Source of the DNA: Leptospira sp. WS58.C1
GTDB taxonomy: Bacteria; Spirochaetota; Leptospiria; Leptospirales; Leptospiraceae
Length of the DNA: 64,000 bases
Assembly (NCBI RefSeq): GCF_040833995.1
Contig: NZ_CP162138.1
Coordinates: forward strand, 186,001 to 250,000
Reading direction: 5' to 3'
Positions 1-10,020 of this stretch are shown one piece after another. The notes under the pieces are model-generated. The model did not search any database. It was not told the origin of the DNA and was given only the letters and a program-made list of their open reading frames with translations. The translations under genes and the position numbers were made by a program. Each line of letters begins with the position of its first letter. Positions within the stretch are counted from its first letter, which is position 1.

Positions 1-305
1 AAATCGATCTGTATATATTCGAAAATAAAAATACTAGAGAACGACAAACTACTACGATGAGTAGAGGAATATAAAAGTCGTTCGGCTCTTGTAAAAATAC
101 GGTAGATTCAAAACGGATCAGGTGGGCTAAAAAATAGGAGAGGATGATGAAGCTTAAATCCAAAGGGAAAAGAAGGCTTCGACGATTCCATTGACCCATT
201 AAGTAAAAAAAATGTCGCTGGTGAGGAAAAGTCCAATCTTTTTAACGTTTTTTGAGTTGCTTAAAAACCCGATCTGAATCGAAACTTTAAAGGGCTTTTA
301 TTCTA
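1..305. other. Gene-free left edge
   Basis: I see no convincing coding region, RNA or hairpin terminator in this AT-rich stretch. It presumably holds the promoter region of the gene starting at 306. Confidence 0.4.
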
Positions 306-782
306 GTGAAAGAATTGATCGTCAATTTACAAGGCAAACTGGATTCCTTACTCGGAAACACTTTCCGAGAAAAAACGGATCCTTTATTTCGAAGTGAGCC
401 TCATAAAATTCTTTTGGACGCCAGAGACCTCCAAGTCTGGGACGAGAACGGTTTACTTTCTCTCAAAAACTCTTCTCTGGCTCATTTGAATTCCCGATAT
501 GCAGCCTGCGGATTGTCGGAAAGTCTTATGGGCGATTGGAATCGTCTGGGACTTCGAGAAAAAATCCCGTATTTCAAAACAAGAGAAGAAGCAAAACAAT
601 ATCTAGTTTCCGGCCAAAATTCGGTACCGAGTTTCGAACCTAACGAGAGCACTACGGCTTGTCCCGCTTGTCTCCAGATCCTGAGAGTGCAGGGTAAAGG
701 AAACTATCGTTGCCCTTCCTGTTCGCATACTTTCTATCTGACTGCAGACTATAGAACGGCTAGTTACGAGAAGTTATTCTAA
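306..782 (+). CDS. STAS-like protein with C-terminal zinc ribbon
   Basis: A 158-residue cytoplasmic protein with a GTG start. The N-terminal ~100 residues alternate strands and helices (segment KILLDARDLQVWDENGL around 34-50) in a way that resembles STAS/anti-sigma-antagonist folds. Residues 119-139 carry two CxxC knuckles (CPAC at 119-122, CPSC at 136-139), a clear treble-clef or zinc-ribbon pattern. The role is unknown. A regulatory protein that binds a partner through STAS is an inference from the fold. It lies alone, convergent with the following lipoprotein gene. The zinc ribbon is seen directly; the STAS call is weaker. Confidence 0.6.
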   Translation: MKELIVNLQGKLDSLLGNTFREKTDPLFRSEPHKILLDARDLQVWDENGLLSLKNSSLAHLNSRYAACGLSESLMGDWNRLGLREKIPYFKTREEAKQYLVSGQNSVPSFEPNESTTACPACLQILRVQGKGNYRCPSCSHTFYLTADYRTASYEKLF

Positions 783-820
783 GTTGGATTTCTTTTTGCA
801 CAATATGATCATTCTAAAAT

Positions 821-1339
821 TTAAGGATCGATAACCGTTGCTTTTCCGATCCCAATATCCTTGATCTTTACTGAAAGTTCATTTGAACCTTTTTTACTTT
901 CGAAAAATTCGATAAGCTGGTGCGAGATTTTTTTGCGTATACCGGAATGAGGTCGATCGTTCAGAAAATCGGTTTCACAAGTTTTTTCGGGGATTTTCCA
1001 ATATCCGTCCAGGGAAATTTTATCTTCCGTTATTTGCCAAGTACCTTCCACTTCAATACCGCACGGAGAAGAAGGGAAGGGTTTAGAGATTTTTCCGTCC
1101 GGGTTCAGAGAATAATCCAAATATGTTTTTTTTCCGGAAAGAATGATCGTCAGGTCCGGGATAAAGACTAGGATTGATTTTTTGCTTAAAACCTTACGGA
1201 ACGAATCACCGGAGTTTTTTAATAATAAACTTTCATAATTAGGGGAGGATTCTTCCGCCGTGCCGGTGACGGGGTTTGGCTTATCACCGCAATTGAACAG
1301 TAAAAAAAATGTGAAGAGTGATATTATGATTTTAAACAT
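821..1339 (-). CDS. Putative lipoprotein, unknown function
   Basis: A 172-residue protein with a short hydrophobic signal (residues 2-16) ending in LLFNC, a relaxed spirochaetal lipobox with Cys17 as the likely lipidation site. It should be exported and membrane-anchored. The mature part is polar, contains two Cys residues (in PCGIEVEGTW and KTCETDF) that could form a disulphide, and reads like a small beta-rich domain (GTWQITEDKISLDGYWKI resembles a lipocalin-type strand pattern). No family is recognised. It lies between the STAS-like gene and the cyclase gene and is transcribed away from the cyclase. Confidence 0.65.
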   Translation of the reverse strand: MFKIIISLFTFFLLFNCGDKPNPVTGTAEESSPNYESLLLKNSGDSFRKVLSKKSILVFIPDLTIILSGKKTYLDYSLNPDGKISKPFPSSPCGIEVEGTWQITEDKISLDGYWKIPEKTCETDFLNDRPHSGIRKKISHQLIEFFESKKGSNELSVKIKDIGIGKATVIDP

Positions 1340-1661
1340 TAGTTTGTACTCTTGATCATTCGAAGTGGGTCGATACGTTATTTTCCAGGTCGATTAGAAG
1401 CGAAAATATATAGCCTACAAAAGATTATTTTTCATTTTCTAATCTTTCTATCGATGGCGAATTTAGGAAATAATTTTCCAACCTTGGGGACTGGGTTAGG
1501 AGTTGAAATCTTATTGACCTATCTTATTTCCTGTCAACGTAATTTTGGGTCGATCGAACCCTCGTTTCAAATTATATTATTCGAAAGGGTTGGGCCGGTT
1601 TGCGGATTCATTTTTTTATAGACTTGCCAGAAAAAAATCCGACTGGCGCTGTTACTATTAT

Positions 1662-4502
1662 ATGGGTACACAGACTTCTGACAAACGGGGTTTCGGACAA
1701 AAAATCCTAGATCTTACTCTAGTTCTTCCGAGACTATTTTATTCCGGAATTCGGGCAAAACTCGCTTGGTTTACCGGAAGTCTGATCGTTCTAACGATTC
1801 TCATTCTTTCCTTCATTTATGTGAGGCAACAAACAGAGATCCTCACGGAAAGTTATGATAGGGAAGCCGCCATTTCCAGAAAGTATATTTCTTCTCTCGT
1901 TTTGGAATTGGATAATATTTCCCAAAGTTTGATCCGGATCGAGGAATTCCGGGACCGGGTCAGTAAACAAACGGAAGCATTAAAAAAATATAAAACAACT
2001 AAGACCGTAGTCCAGGAAAACAAGGTCTCCTTTTTCGGGATCAAGACCAGTTTGTTCGGAGCTTTAGGAAAGAATAGGGTCCGTAAAACTTTGGACACGT
2101 ACTATTCCGCTTATCTTTCTAAAGATGAGATCCAAATCCTGGAAAAAAACATCCGTATTCAGCTTCAGCATGGTGGAGAAGAAGTCGTCAGCGATAAGGA
2201 ATTTGCCCGCTTGCAAGGTATGGCAAAAAAATTCGTCTTTGCCGATAGAGAAGCGGGACTTGTTCGAAAACGTTTAGGCGAGTTAAAAGAAAATCAGGAA
2301 AAACCGGATCTAACGGAGATCTCAGCTGCGGAAGAAGAACTTCGCAAAAAATCACTTCTGGCAAGAAAACTCAGATCCGAACTGGATGAGAAGATTGTGA
2401 GCATTCTTGCAGAATCTAAAAAGAGAAAAATTAAAGAATTGGGATTGGACACCGGTAGGTTTAGGATCCAAACATTTCCAGTTTCAGGAATTATTACGGG
2501 AGAAGCGTCCGAGCCAACATTAGATACTAAAATTTTCGATTCAGAATCTTCTCTCAACCAAGCCCCTATGGAAGAGAATTTGGAAGACGGTTTAAAGTCG
2601 GCGCTCAATTCACTTCTGGAAGGTGCAGGAGTATTAGGAGAGATCCGTCCTACGTCTTTCCAGCAGAATGGTTTGGAATTGCAGGCCTTATATTCTCCTC
2701 ATTTTAGAAATCCTGCATCTACGGAAAGAGCCAAATTATTAGAGTCCAGAAGAGCCACCCTAGGACCTTGGAATAATTATTTAAAGGAAGAACAGGAAAT
2801 TCTATCAGAACTTTCTAAAATACCTCCTGTCTTAGAAACCAGGCTGAAGGAATTGAAGGAAAAAAAACCTCCGATCCCTCCATTCAAAGATAAAGAATTT
2901 AAGAAACAGTATGCTCAATATGCTGCCTTGGTTCGAAAAAGAAATTTATTATACGCCACATATCTGCGAAACAATCCTCCAAAAGAAGAAGAGGAACTTG
3001 AAGTAGAGTCCTTCGGTTCTATCAGAGACTCGGCTTTAGAGGATCAGATCTTACTCAGATTCAGACCGGACGGTTCCGACTACGCTAAATCGGTGCAATC
3101 GGAAGAAGGAAAAGAAATTTTCCAAAAACGTTGGAACGCCGTCAGGGAATGGATCTATTCGGGAGAAAGTGAAACCCCGACCGCAAAATTAAAAGCGCTC
3201 TTTCCGGATGGGATTATAGGGAATAGTAGAACGGAAGCAGAACAAATCCTTTGGAAATTGGACGTTACACCTTTAATTTCAGAAGTTTCCGACGATCTTC
3301 CTACGGTTGTGCTGGCCTCCAATTTTTCGGGAGTGATCCGGACTGTAGTGGATAGAACGGAAGGTTTGGAATCCATTCGCCGCAATAGGGATAGAGCAGT
3401 ACTTTCCGCATTGGGGATCTGCGGGTTTTCCATTTTCTTAGCGGTGTTTATCTCAGGTTTTGTGGTCACAAAGATCAAACGTCTCATTCGAAATGCGGAA
3501 CAAGTAGGTAGAGGAGATTTGAACGTCGAATTCGAGCAGGGCGGAAGCGATGAATTCGGAAATCTTTCCGTCGCACTCAATCAAATGGTGACCGGTCTTC
3601 GAGAAAGAGAGAAGATCAAGGGTATCCTCGGAAGTATGATCGACCCTGTGGTGATCGGTGAGGCGATGAAAGATCTAGCCGCCCTCAAAAGAGGTACCGA
3701 AAAAAGAGTGACCGCATTCTTCTCCGATGTAGCAGGATTTTCTAATATTAGCGAAAAGTTAAGTTCCGTGGAATTGTCGGAACTTCTAAACGAATATCTC
3801 TCCGCTATGACATTGATCCTAAAGGACCATGACGGAGTTTTGGATAAGTACATCGGGGATGCGATCGTGGGGATTTTTAACGCACCGGTGGATGTGGAAG
3901 GTCATTGTTTAAAAGCGACCCGCGCTTCCATCAAAATGTTGGAAAAACTGGAAGAGTTACGAGCCGGATGGAAGAAAGCCCAAAAATATATTCCGGATGC
4001 AAGAGATATGCAGATCCGTATCGGTCTGAATACCGGGCTTGCTAAAGTTGGATTTATGGGAACGGATGCACTCGCATCTTATACAATGATGGGAGACACG
4101 GTAAACCTCGCCGCCCGTTTGGAAGCTGCAGGTAAAGATTACGGAGTTTCCATCTTGGTTTCGGATTCAGTCCATTCTGAAATTAAGGATTCTATTTTTA
4201 CAAGAAAACTAGATTTAGTCCGGGTGAAAGGGAAGAACGACCCTGTGATCCTTTACGAAGCAATCTCAGAATTGAAAGGTGTCGCTTCCGCCAAAAAAGA
4301 AATCGTCGGCTTATACGAAGAAGGTTTAACGTTATATTTGGACCGTAAATGGGATGCTGCCATTAAGAAGTTTAAAGAATCCGAAAAAGCAAAAGGTAAG
4401 GATGATAAAGCGGTCCATTTACTCGTAGAAAGATGTAATGAGTACAAAAAAACCCCACCGCCTGCTTCTTGGGACGGGGTGTATACGAGAGATCATAAAT
4501 GA
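1662..4502 (+). CDS. Membrane HAMP/class III adenylate cyclase
   Basis: Makes a cyclic nucleotide, probably cAMP, at the inner membrane. I chose the ATG at 1662 (946 aa); the reading frame is open from 1545, but that extension is not protein-like. Order: TM1 (~34-54), long charged periplasmic sensor region (~55-585), TM2 followed by a HAMP domain (QVGRGDLNVEFEQ), then a class III cyclase domain (~680-860) with FFSDVAGFS and KYIGDAIVG metal-binding aspartates and GDTVNLAARLE. The Lys in KYIGDA and the Thr in SYTMMGD fit ATP over GTP selection. A C-terminal ~45-residue helical repeat resembles a TPR. It ends 2 bp from the recD stop, so the two operons converge. Confidence 0.88.
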   Translation: MGTQTSDKRGFGQKILDLTLVLPRLFYSGIRAKLAWFTGSLIVLTILILSFIYVRQQTEILTESYDREAAISRKYISSLVLELDNISQSLIRIEEFRDRVSKQTEALKKYKTTKTVVQENKVSFFGIKTSLFGALGKNRVRKTLDTYYSAYLSKDEIQILEKNIRIQLQHGGEEVVSDKEFARLQGMAKKFVFADREAGLVRKRLGELKENQEKPDLTEISAAEEELRKKSLLARKLRSELDEKIVSILAESKKRKIKELGLDTGRFRIQTFPVSGIITGEASEPTLDTKIFDSESSLNQAPMEENLEDGLKSALNSLLEGAGVLGEIRPTSFQQNGLELQALYSPHFRNPASTERAKLLESRRATLGPWNNYLKEEQEILSELSKIPPVLETRLKELKEKKPPIPPFKDKEFKKQYAQYAALVRKRNLLYATYLRNNPPKEEEELEVESFGSIRDSALEDQILLRFRPDGSDYAKSVQSEEGKEIFQKRWNAVREWIYSGESETPTAKLKALFPDGIIGNSRTEAEQILWKLDVTPLISEVSDDLPTVVLASNFSGVIRTVVDRTEGLESIRRNRDRAVLSALGICGFSIFLAVFISGFVVTKIKRLIRNAEQVGRGDLNVEFEQGGSDEFGNLSVALNQMVTGLREREKIKGILGSMIDPVVIGEAMKDLAALKRGTEKRVTAFFSDVAGFSNISEKLSSVELSELLNEYLSAMTLILKDHDGVLDKYIGDAIVGIFNAPVDVEGHCLKATRASIKMLEKLEELRAGWKKAQKYIPDARDMQIRIGLNTGLAKVGFMGTDALASYTMMGDTVNLAARLEAAGKDYGVSILVSDSVHSEIKDSIFTRKLDLVRVKGKNDPVILYEAISELKGVASAKKEIVGLYEEGLTLYLDRKWDAAIKKFKESEKAKGKDDKAVHLLVERCNEYKKTPPPASWDGVYTRDHK
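4446..4480 (-). terminator. Terminator of the recCBD operon, inside the cyclase gene
   Basis: On the minus strand ACCCC...GGGGT closes an ~8-bp stem with two wobble pairs and is followed at once by a run of seven T. It lies 25 bp past the recD stop codon and within the last codons of the convergent cyclase gene, so the sequence is both coding and regulatory. Confidence 0.6.
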
Positions 4503-4504
4503 TC

Positions 4505-6364
4505 TTACTCTAGTTTAAAACCGGTCAATCTTTCGAAACGGTTTCGGAGAGAATATTCTAAAAGTTTTTCTTCCGAAATCAAAAACGCGGATCGTTTTGC
4601 CCGGGTGATCGCAGTATATAAGATCTCTTTTTTGAATAGTTCTAGGGAAACTTCGTCGGTATCTATGTCGGAAGGATCCGGTGGATAAATGATAAAAACG
4701 GAATCATATTCGGAACCCTGGGATTTATGTACAGTGATCGCAAATGCAGGTTCGTGAGGAGGAAGGGTGTCTAAAGCAAAGTCCCTGATCTCTCCTTCTA
4801 TATAGAATAATGCCCTGAGTTCAATTCCACCGTTCGGAGTTTGGACTTCTAAAACCAATCCGGTATCCCCATTATAAACTCCTCTCACTCGATCGTTTTT
4901 TGTGATGAGGATCGGAAGTCCCGAAAAATACGTTTTGGTCCCAATCTGGACTAACTTTCCCTTTTTATGATGAAGAATCATTTCCGCTAATTCTTTATTG
5001 ATGTAATCGCTTCCAAAAATCCCGTTTCTAAGAATAGTTAGTATCTTAAATCGATTTAGATCCTTATTCAAATACTCTTTTAATTCCTGAGGAGAATTCG
5101 GATCGGGTAGTTTAGAAAATATAGGCAGTATCTTTTCTTCCGCGGTTCTTTTTAAAAATTCCTTCCATTCTTTTTTATAGCCCGTTCCAAAATTTTGGTT
5201 CCCTGCAAGTGTTTGGTCACGGGCTTCAAGAGGCTGCCCCTTCTTGGGCAGGCTCTTCTTATAATCCAATCGGGTTTGATAAAAACCGTGTGCGGAATTA
5301 AAAAAGATAGTATCTAGATGCGATGTTTTCGGAAGATTTTCTTGGAATTCGGATAGAGAAATATTTTCCCTTACACAAAGTTCTGCCGCTTTGGAAATAG
5401 AAGAAAATTCTTCTTCCTGCCTGTGGCTTATTTTAAGTTCTATTAGATTTTCAGAATTTATTCTTTTTAAGGATTTAACTAAGTCGGATAATACCGCGCC
5501 TGCTTCTACGCTTGGCAATTGGTTCGGGTCCCCTAAAAGTATAAATCTAAAATTTTCGGAACCGAAAGATAAGGCTTCCATCAATCTATACATCATATGG
5601 AGATCCACCATGGATACCTCGTCCAAGATGATGACTCGATAGGGGAGAGGGAAATTTATTCCGTATTTATAATTTCTTTTTCTAGGATTGTATTCTAAAA
5701 GTCTATGTAAAGTGGAAGTGGGGATCTCGGAGATGGAATCATCCAACCTGTTTTTTGTGCGTAAATTCGAGATCGTATTTTCCAAGGATTCTTTTAATCT
5801 TTGAGCGGCCCTTCCCGTTGGAGCCGCAAGTCCGATCTGCTTTAGATCATAGCCTAAACGTAAAAGCCCACGGATCACATTAGCCACCACTGTGGTTTTT
5901 CCGGTGCCTGGCCCGCCTGTAAGAACAAAAAACGGAAATTTAAGGGCTTTTTCTAAGGCCTCTTTTTGCTCGCCTTCTCCGCAAAGAATGTACTCTTTAC
6001 CGCCTCTTTTAATGGAAAGAGGATTAGAAACGGTAAGTTCTTCTAAAACTTCCTGGATTTTTTCAGGTTTTGTTGTGGGACCGGTCTTAAGTAGGTTTTT
6101 AAAACCTTCCTCCACCGAAGTTAGCTGGCGGTATATTTTAGTAAAATATAATAGATTATCTCGTTTTTTGAATAATAGATCGGAGATAGGAACTTTTTCG
6201 GAAAAAGGTACGGTGAGATTGCCGATCTTGGCGGCTTGGACAAGGGAAAGATTCCATGCGAATAAAACCTCGTATGGAATTCCTTTTGCAAATGCGGAAA
6301 ATTCCTTGGTGAGAAAACTAGCGTATTCTCGGTCTAAAATTGTTTCGAGGGATTCTTCTTTCAT
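4505..6364 (-). CDS. recD: Exodeoxyribonuclease V alpha subunit RecD
   Basis: The 5'-3' helicase subunit of the RecBCD double-strand-break repair nuclease. 619 aa, close to the usual 600-670. Walker A GGPGTGKT at 150-157, Walker B with IILDEVSMVD, then the C-terminal superfamily 1 motifs FAITVHKSQGSEYD and YTAITRAKR. Its ATG overlaps the recB stop by 4 bp (ATGA), so translation is probably coupled. Last gene of the recC-recB-recD operon. Confidence 0.95.
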   Translation of the reverse strand: MKEESLETILDREYASFLTKEFSAFAKGIPYEVLFAWNLSLVQAAKIGNLTVPFSEKVPISDLLFKKRDNLLYFTKIYRQLTSVEEGFKNLLKTGPTTKPEKIQEVLEELTVSNPLSIKRGGKEYILCGEGEQKEALEKALKFPFFVLTGGPGTGKTTVVANVIRGLLRLGYDLKQIGLAAPTGRAAQRLKESLENTISNLRTKNRLDDSISEIPTSTLHRLLEYNPRKRNYKYGINFPLPYRVIILDEVSMVDLHMMYRLMEALSFGSENFRFILLGDPNQLPSVEAGAVLSDLVKSLKRINSENLIELKISHRQEEEFSSISKAAELCVRENISLSEFQENLPKTSHLDTIFFNSAHGFYQTRLDYKKSLPKKGQPLEARDQTLAGNQNFGTGYKKEWKEFLKRTAEEKILPIFSKLPDPNSPQELKEYLNKDLNRFKILTILRNGIFGSDYINKELAEMILHHKKGKLVQIGTKTYFSGLPILITKNDRVRGVYNGDTGLVLEVQTPNGGIELRALFYIEGEIRDFALDTLPPHEPAFAITVHKSQGSEYDSVFIIYPPDPSDIDTDEVSLELFKKEILYTAITRAKRSAFLISEEKLLEYSLRNRFERLTGFKLE

Positions 6365-9300
6365 TCTTTTTCCGCCGAAATTTTATTTTTCAAATCCAGG
6401 GTCTCTTTTATCTTCTCTTTTGAAATTTTTACGAATTCAGGATCAAGATCCTGATAAAAGATCCCTCGTCCCAATCGGTTCGGATCCGTTCCTCGTAAAA
6501 ATACAAAATACATCCCTCCTAAAAGTTTGGGATCGTATTTTGTTCCATACTTGAATCTCAACCAATCATCCAGAACGACCGAATAGATCGCCAACTGCAA
6601 AGAGTAAGATTCCTGTATTTTTTCCCTTAGATAGTTTTCCGAATAAGGATCTTCTCCGAAATTCGAAGAGAGTCGATTGGACTTCCAATCTAAGATCCAA
6701 TATTTTCCTTCCGAACGAAATATTAGATCCAAGGTTCCCTTTAATAAGTCGCCATTCCCGGTTTGTCCCGGGATTTTTAAAAAGAAATCCACCTCATGTT
6801 TTCTTTCTAAAGGAGAAATTTCACAAAGTGAGATATTTTTTTTCGAATGTGATAATGGGGTTTTGAGAGTATTCCAAAATAATTCCGAGATCTTTTTTGC
6901 AAATAAATCCAATTGTTCGGGGTTATCACCGTAACCGTAAGACTTTAGAATATTTTTATATGATCTTAAGATATTTTCCGGGATTTGTTTTGGAGATATT
7001 ACATTTTGATAAATACTGAAATCTTCCGTTTCCAAAAGTTGATGGAGCAAATTCCCCATTTTATTGGAAGAGGGGAGTTCTTCTTCTCTTGATTCATCCG
7101 GCGTTTCATCCGTTTTAAACGGTTTTGTTTCGGAAACCTGGAATCCTAACCCCTCTGAAGTAAAAAACGAGTCCAAAGATGAATAACTTTCTAGGATAAC
7201 TTTTCTTTTTTCAGCTTTGTCCGGCCAAATTTCGACGGAGCGTAAGATCTCTGGACCTTCTTCTTTTATTCGATCGGGTGTTAAACCGGAAATCGTTTTA
7301 TGGTTTCGGATCCATTCCTGTTCGTATTTACCCTCTTCATTCTCCCAAAATCTCGCAACGGAAGAATCTTCCGGAAATTCGGATACTGCAGCTTGAAAGG
7401 ATTTTCGGAATAATTCCAAAGGACGTTTCGTATCGGGTTCTGCGAGTAATGGAAAATAAAATTTGTACATTGCCCGAGTAAGAGCCACATAATACAATCT
7501 TTTGTCCTCATTGACCGTAGTATAAACGGCTTCTTCCTCCTTATTGTTTTCCAGATCTATAATACGTTTTTCGCCTTCCCTATATTCCGAAAATTTTTTC
7601 CTTTGAGCACCCCAACCGGAAAATCCTCCGAATAAAAATACGATCGGAAATTCTAACCCTTTACAGGAATGGATTGTGGAAATTTTGACCCTGTCTTCTT
7701 CCGAATCTTTTTCTAAATAATCTTTTTCGTCCTCTTTGGATACCATTTTGGATTCCAAATAAGTGATAAGCTCTCCTAAGGTCTGATCCGACTTGGATGC
7801 TTTTTCGGTTAAGAAGAAGAATATCTGTTTGAAGTTCGTGATTTTTCTTTCCCAATCCTGTCTAGCTTCCTGCGGAAGGGGAGAAGCTAATTTACTTTCC
7901 GTTAAGATAGAACCGAATAAACCAGGGAAATCTTTTTTACGTGAGAATTTTCTCCACGTTTCCAGAAGCCTCTTTTCTCCGGACTCTATCGGATATTCCT
8001 CGTAATTTTGTAGATTTTCAGGAGATACGCAGAATAGATCCGATATTAACAATTTGTAAAATGAATCCCTACTTCCTTCTTCATTTAAACATTGGAGGAT
8101 CTCCCTCACTCGTATCGCTTCCGGAGATCCGAATAATCCGGTTTGTTTGGAATAGGTATACGGGATCCCTCTAACCTTAAATTGTCTTTTTAAAAATTCT
8201 AAATCGTTCTCTCCCCGTACCAAAATCGAAATGTCCGACCAACTCAGTTTTTCGGGAGAAGAATATCCCTCTTTTTTAATATAGATCTCCGACTTTTCGG
8301 ACACCAGATGAATAATTTCCTCCGCTATAAATTTGGAGTATTGGTCTTTTAATCGATCCGCGTTGCTCTCTTTAGAAAGTGAGAACACGTTTAAAGCTGC
8401 ACGATTACTTGTATCGGAATATAAAATGGCCTTTCCCGGATTTTCCGGCGACTTTACATGCACATATTCTATGGGTAAAAATCCCGTTTCTTCGATGGGA
8501 AACCATTCTCCCTTTACACTTCCGAAAAGTGAATTATAAGAAGAGATCAGCTCGGGTAAGGATCTACGATTTGTGTCCAATTCCGGATAGACGATAGAAG
8601 AAGCCGCAAATTTTCCACCGGAATCAAATTCTCTTTTTGCCGCCAAATAAGTGCCTAAGTCCGCCCCTCTGAAACCGTAAATGGATTGTTTTGCATCTCC
8701 GATAAGGAAAAGTTTTCCTTCCGTTTCGGCATTGGAAGATCTTTCCAGGAATAATATTCTAAAAATATTATATTGATCCGGATCCGTATCTTGGAATTCG
8801 TCTATGATCCCAAAACGAAACCTTTTTTTCAGCTCTGCTACTAATTCAGGATTTTTCTCCAATGAATCGGATAACCCCAGGATCATATCACCGTATGTGA
8901 TCGAATTATCCTCTTCTTTGATCTTTACGGAATCTTCCGCTAAATCTTCCGCGAGAGAAACAAGGAAAGAAGAAAGAGAAGATTCTAACGAACTTAAGCT
9001 TGAGGAAAGTTTTCTGATTTTTTCTCTTTCTATCGTATAAGAAAGATATCCGGGTTCAGAAGTTGCAGTTTTTAATTCCTCGTCGGAAAGAAGAACGGAT
9101 TCTATTCCGGAACTTTCTCCTCTTTTCAGATCCAAGATCTTTTTGAGAGCAAGTGTGAACGGAAATGGTGAAAATGGTTCGGAGGAATCGACGAGCTTGT
9201 TTAGAGAATCTTGAAATTCGGTTTGGCGGCTTGCAAGCGCCTTGTATTTATTTGTATTGATCTTTTTTTTAAGGGAATCCTGAAATTCTAAAAATTTAGG

Positions 9301-10020
9301 AAGAATAGATTGGATTTCCAAAAATACATTCTTAATAGAAGCGATCTGCGGAAATTCCTGGGGGCGGGGAAGAAGTTGGATCGATTCGGGAGAAGAAACT
9401 TTTTTTACCGCGAGACCGGATACAAAATTTTCCCAAGTAGTTCCCTGAAATCCGTCATTATAAAAACGATTCGCTTGTGAAAGTATGAAGGGGAGAAGTT
9501 CCTTAGGATATTTTCCACCGAACTCCGCACGCATCCTTCTATACAATGCCTTGGATACGACGGAAAATTCTTCGATTAGTTCGGAATTTTCGGAGCTGCC
9601 GGATTCCAGAGAATATTCCTTTGAGATTTTATGAGCAAACCCATGAATGGTGGAAATATAAGCTTGATCCAAACGAGACGCCTGGTTCAAAAAATAATCC
9701 AGCTCTTTGGATTCTTCGTCGCTTGGAGATTCTATTTTTTCTAATCTTTGGATCGTATTTTTTAATTCGGCGCGTATTCTACCTTTGAGTTCCGACGCTG
9801 CCTTATCCGTATAAGTAAGTACTAATATAGATTCGATTCCGAACGGAGGTTTTTCGGAACTTAAAGAAGTTTTAAAGGAATCTTTTAGTATTTTCAGTAC
9901 AAGAAATACGATTGTATGCGTTTTTCCCGTTCCGGCAGATGCGCCGATAAAACCGTTCTTTGTAATATCGATTTGGTCCGCGAAAGAACTTGCTATCGGT
10001 TCTAGTTTACTTTTCTGCAT
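6361..10020 (-). CDS. recB: Exodeoxyribonuclease V beta subunit RecB
   Basis: 3'-5' helicase plus nuclease subunit of RecBCD, 1219 aa (usual size ~1180-1220). UvrD-type motifs: GASAGTGKT at 26-34, VLTYTDKAASELKGRIR, IIDEFQDTDPDQY, KLFLIGDAKQSIYGFRGAD, KISTIHSCKGLEFPIVF and LYYVALTRA. The C-terminal nuclease shows GTLDLIF followed by ILDWKSN (~1109-1115), the D...DxK metal site of the RecB nuclease family. Overlaps recC by 14 bp. All key motifs are intact, so the enzyme should be active. Confidence 0.96.
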   Translation of the reverse strand: MQKSKLEPIASSFADQIDITKNGFIGASAGTGKTHTIVFLVLKILKDSFKTSLSSEKPPFGIESILVLTYTDKAASELKGRIRAELKNTIQRLEKIESPSDEESKELDYFLNQASRLDQAYISTIHGFAHKISKEYSLESGSSENSELIEEFSVVSKALYRRMRAEFGGKYPKELLPFILSQANRFYNDGFQGTTWENFVSGLAVKKVSSPESIQLLPRPQEFPQIASIKNVFLEIQSILPKFLEFQDSLKKKINTNKYKALASRQTEFQDSLNKLVDSSEPFSPFPFTLALKKILDLKRGESSGIESVLLSDEELKTATSEPGYLSYTIEREKIRKLSSSLSSLESSLSSFLVSLAEDLAEDSVKIKEEDNSITYGDMILGLSDSLEKNPELVAELKKRFRFGIIDEFQDTDPDQYNIFRILFLERSSNAETEGKLFLIGDAKQSIYGFRGADLGTYLAAKREFDSGGKFAASSIVYPELDTNRRSLPELISSYNSLFGSVKGEWFPIEETGFLPIEYVHVKSPENPGKAILYSDTSNRAALNVFSLSKESNADRLKDQYSKFIAEEIIHLVSEKSEIYIKKEGYSSPEKLSWSDISILVRGENDLEFLKRQFKVRGIPYTYSKQTGLFGSPEAIRVREILQCLNEEGSRDSFYKLLISDLFCVSPENLQNYEEYPIESGEKRLLETWRKFSRKKDFPGLFGSILTESKLASPLPQEARQDWERKITNFKQIFFFLTEKASKSDQTLGELITYLESKMVSKEDEKDYLEKDSEEDRVKISTIHSCKGLEFPIVFLFGGFSGWGAQRKKFSEYREGEKRIIDLENNKEEEAVYTTVNEDKRLYYVALTRAMYKFYFPLLAEPDTKRPLELFRKSFQAAVSEFPEDSSVARFWENEEGKYEQEWIRNHKTISGLTPDRIKEEGPEILRSVEIWPDKAEKRKVILESYSSLDSFFTSEGLGFQVSETKPFKTDETPDESREEELPSSNKMGNLLHQLLETEDFSIYQNVISPKQIPENILRSYKNILKSYGYGDNPEQLDLFAKKISELFWNTLKTPLSHSKKNISLCEISPLERKHEVDFFLKIPGQTGNGDLLKGTLDLIFRSEGKYWILDWKSNRLSSNFGEDPYSENYLREKIQESYSLQLAIYSVVLDDWLRFKYGTKYDPKLLGGMYFVFLRGTDPNRLGRGIFYQDLDPEFVKISKEKIKETLDLKNKISAEKE

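Noticed and set aside
1352..1621. An 89-residue plus-strand frame before the cyclase.
   Set aside because: No ribosome site and non-protein-like composition; it overlaps the upstream region of the cyclase gene.
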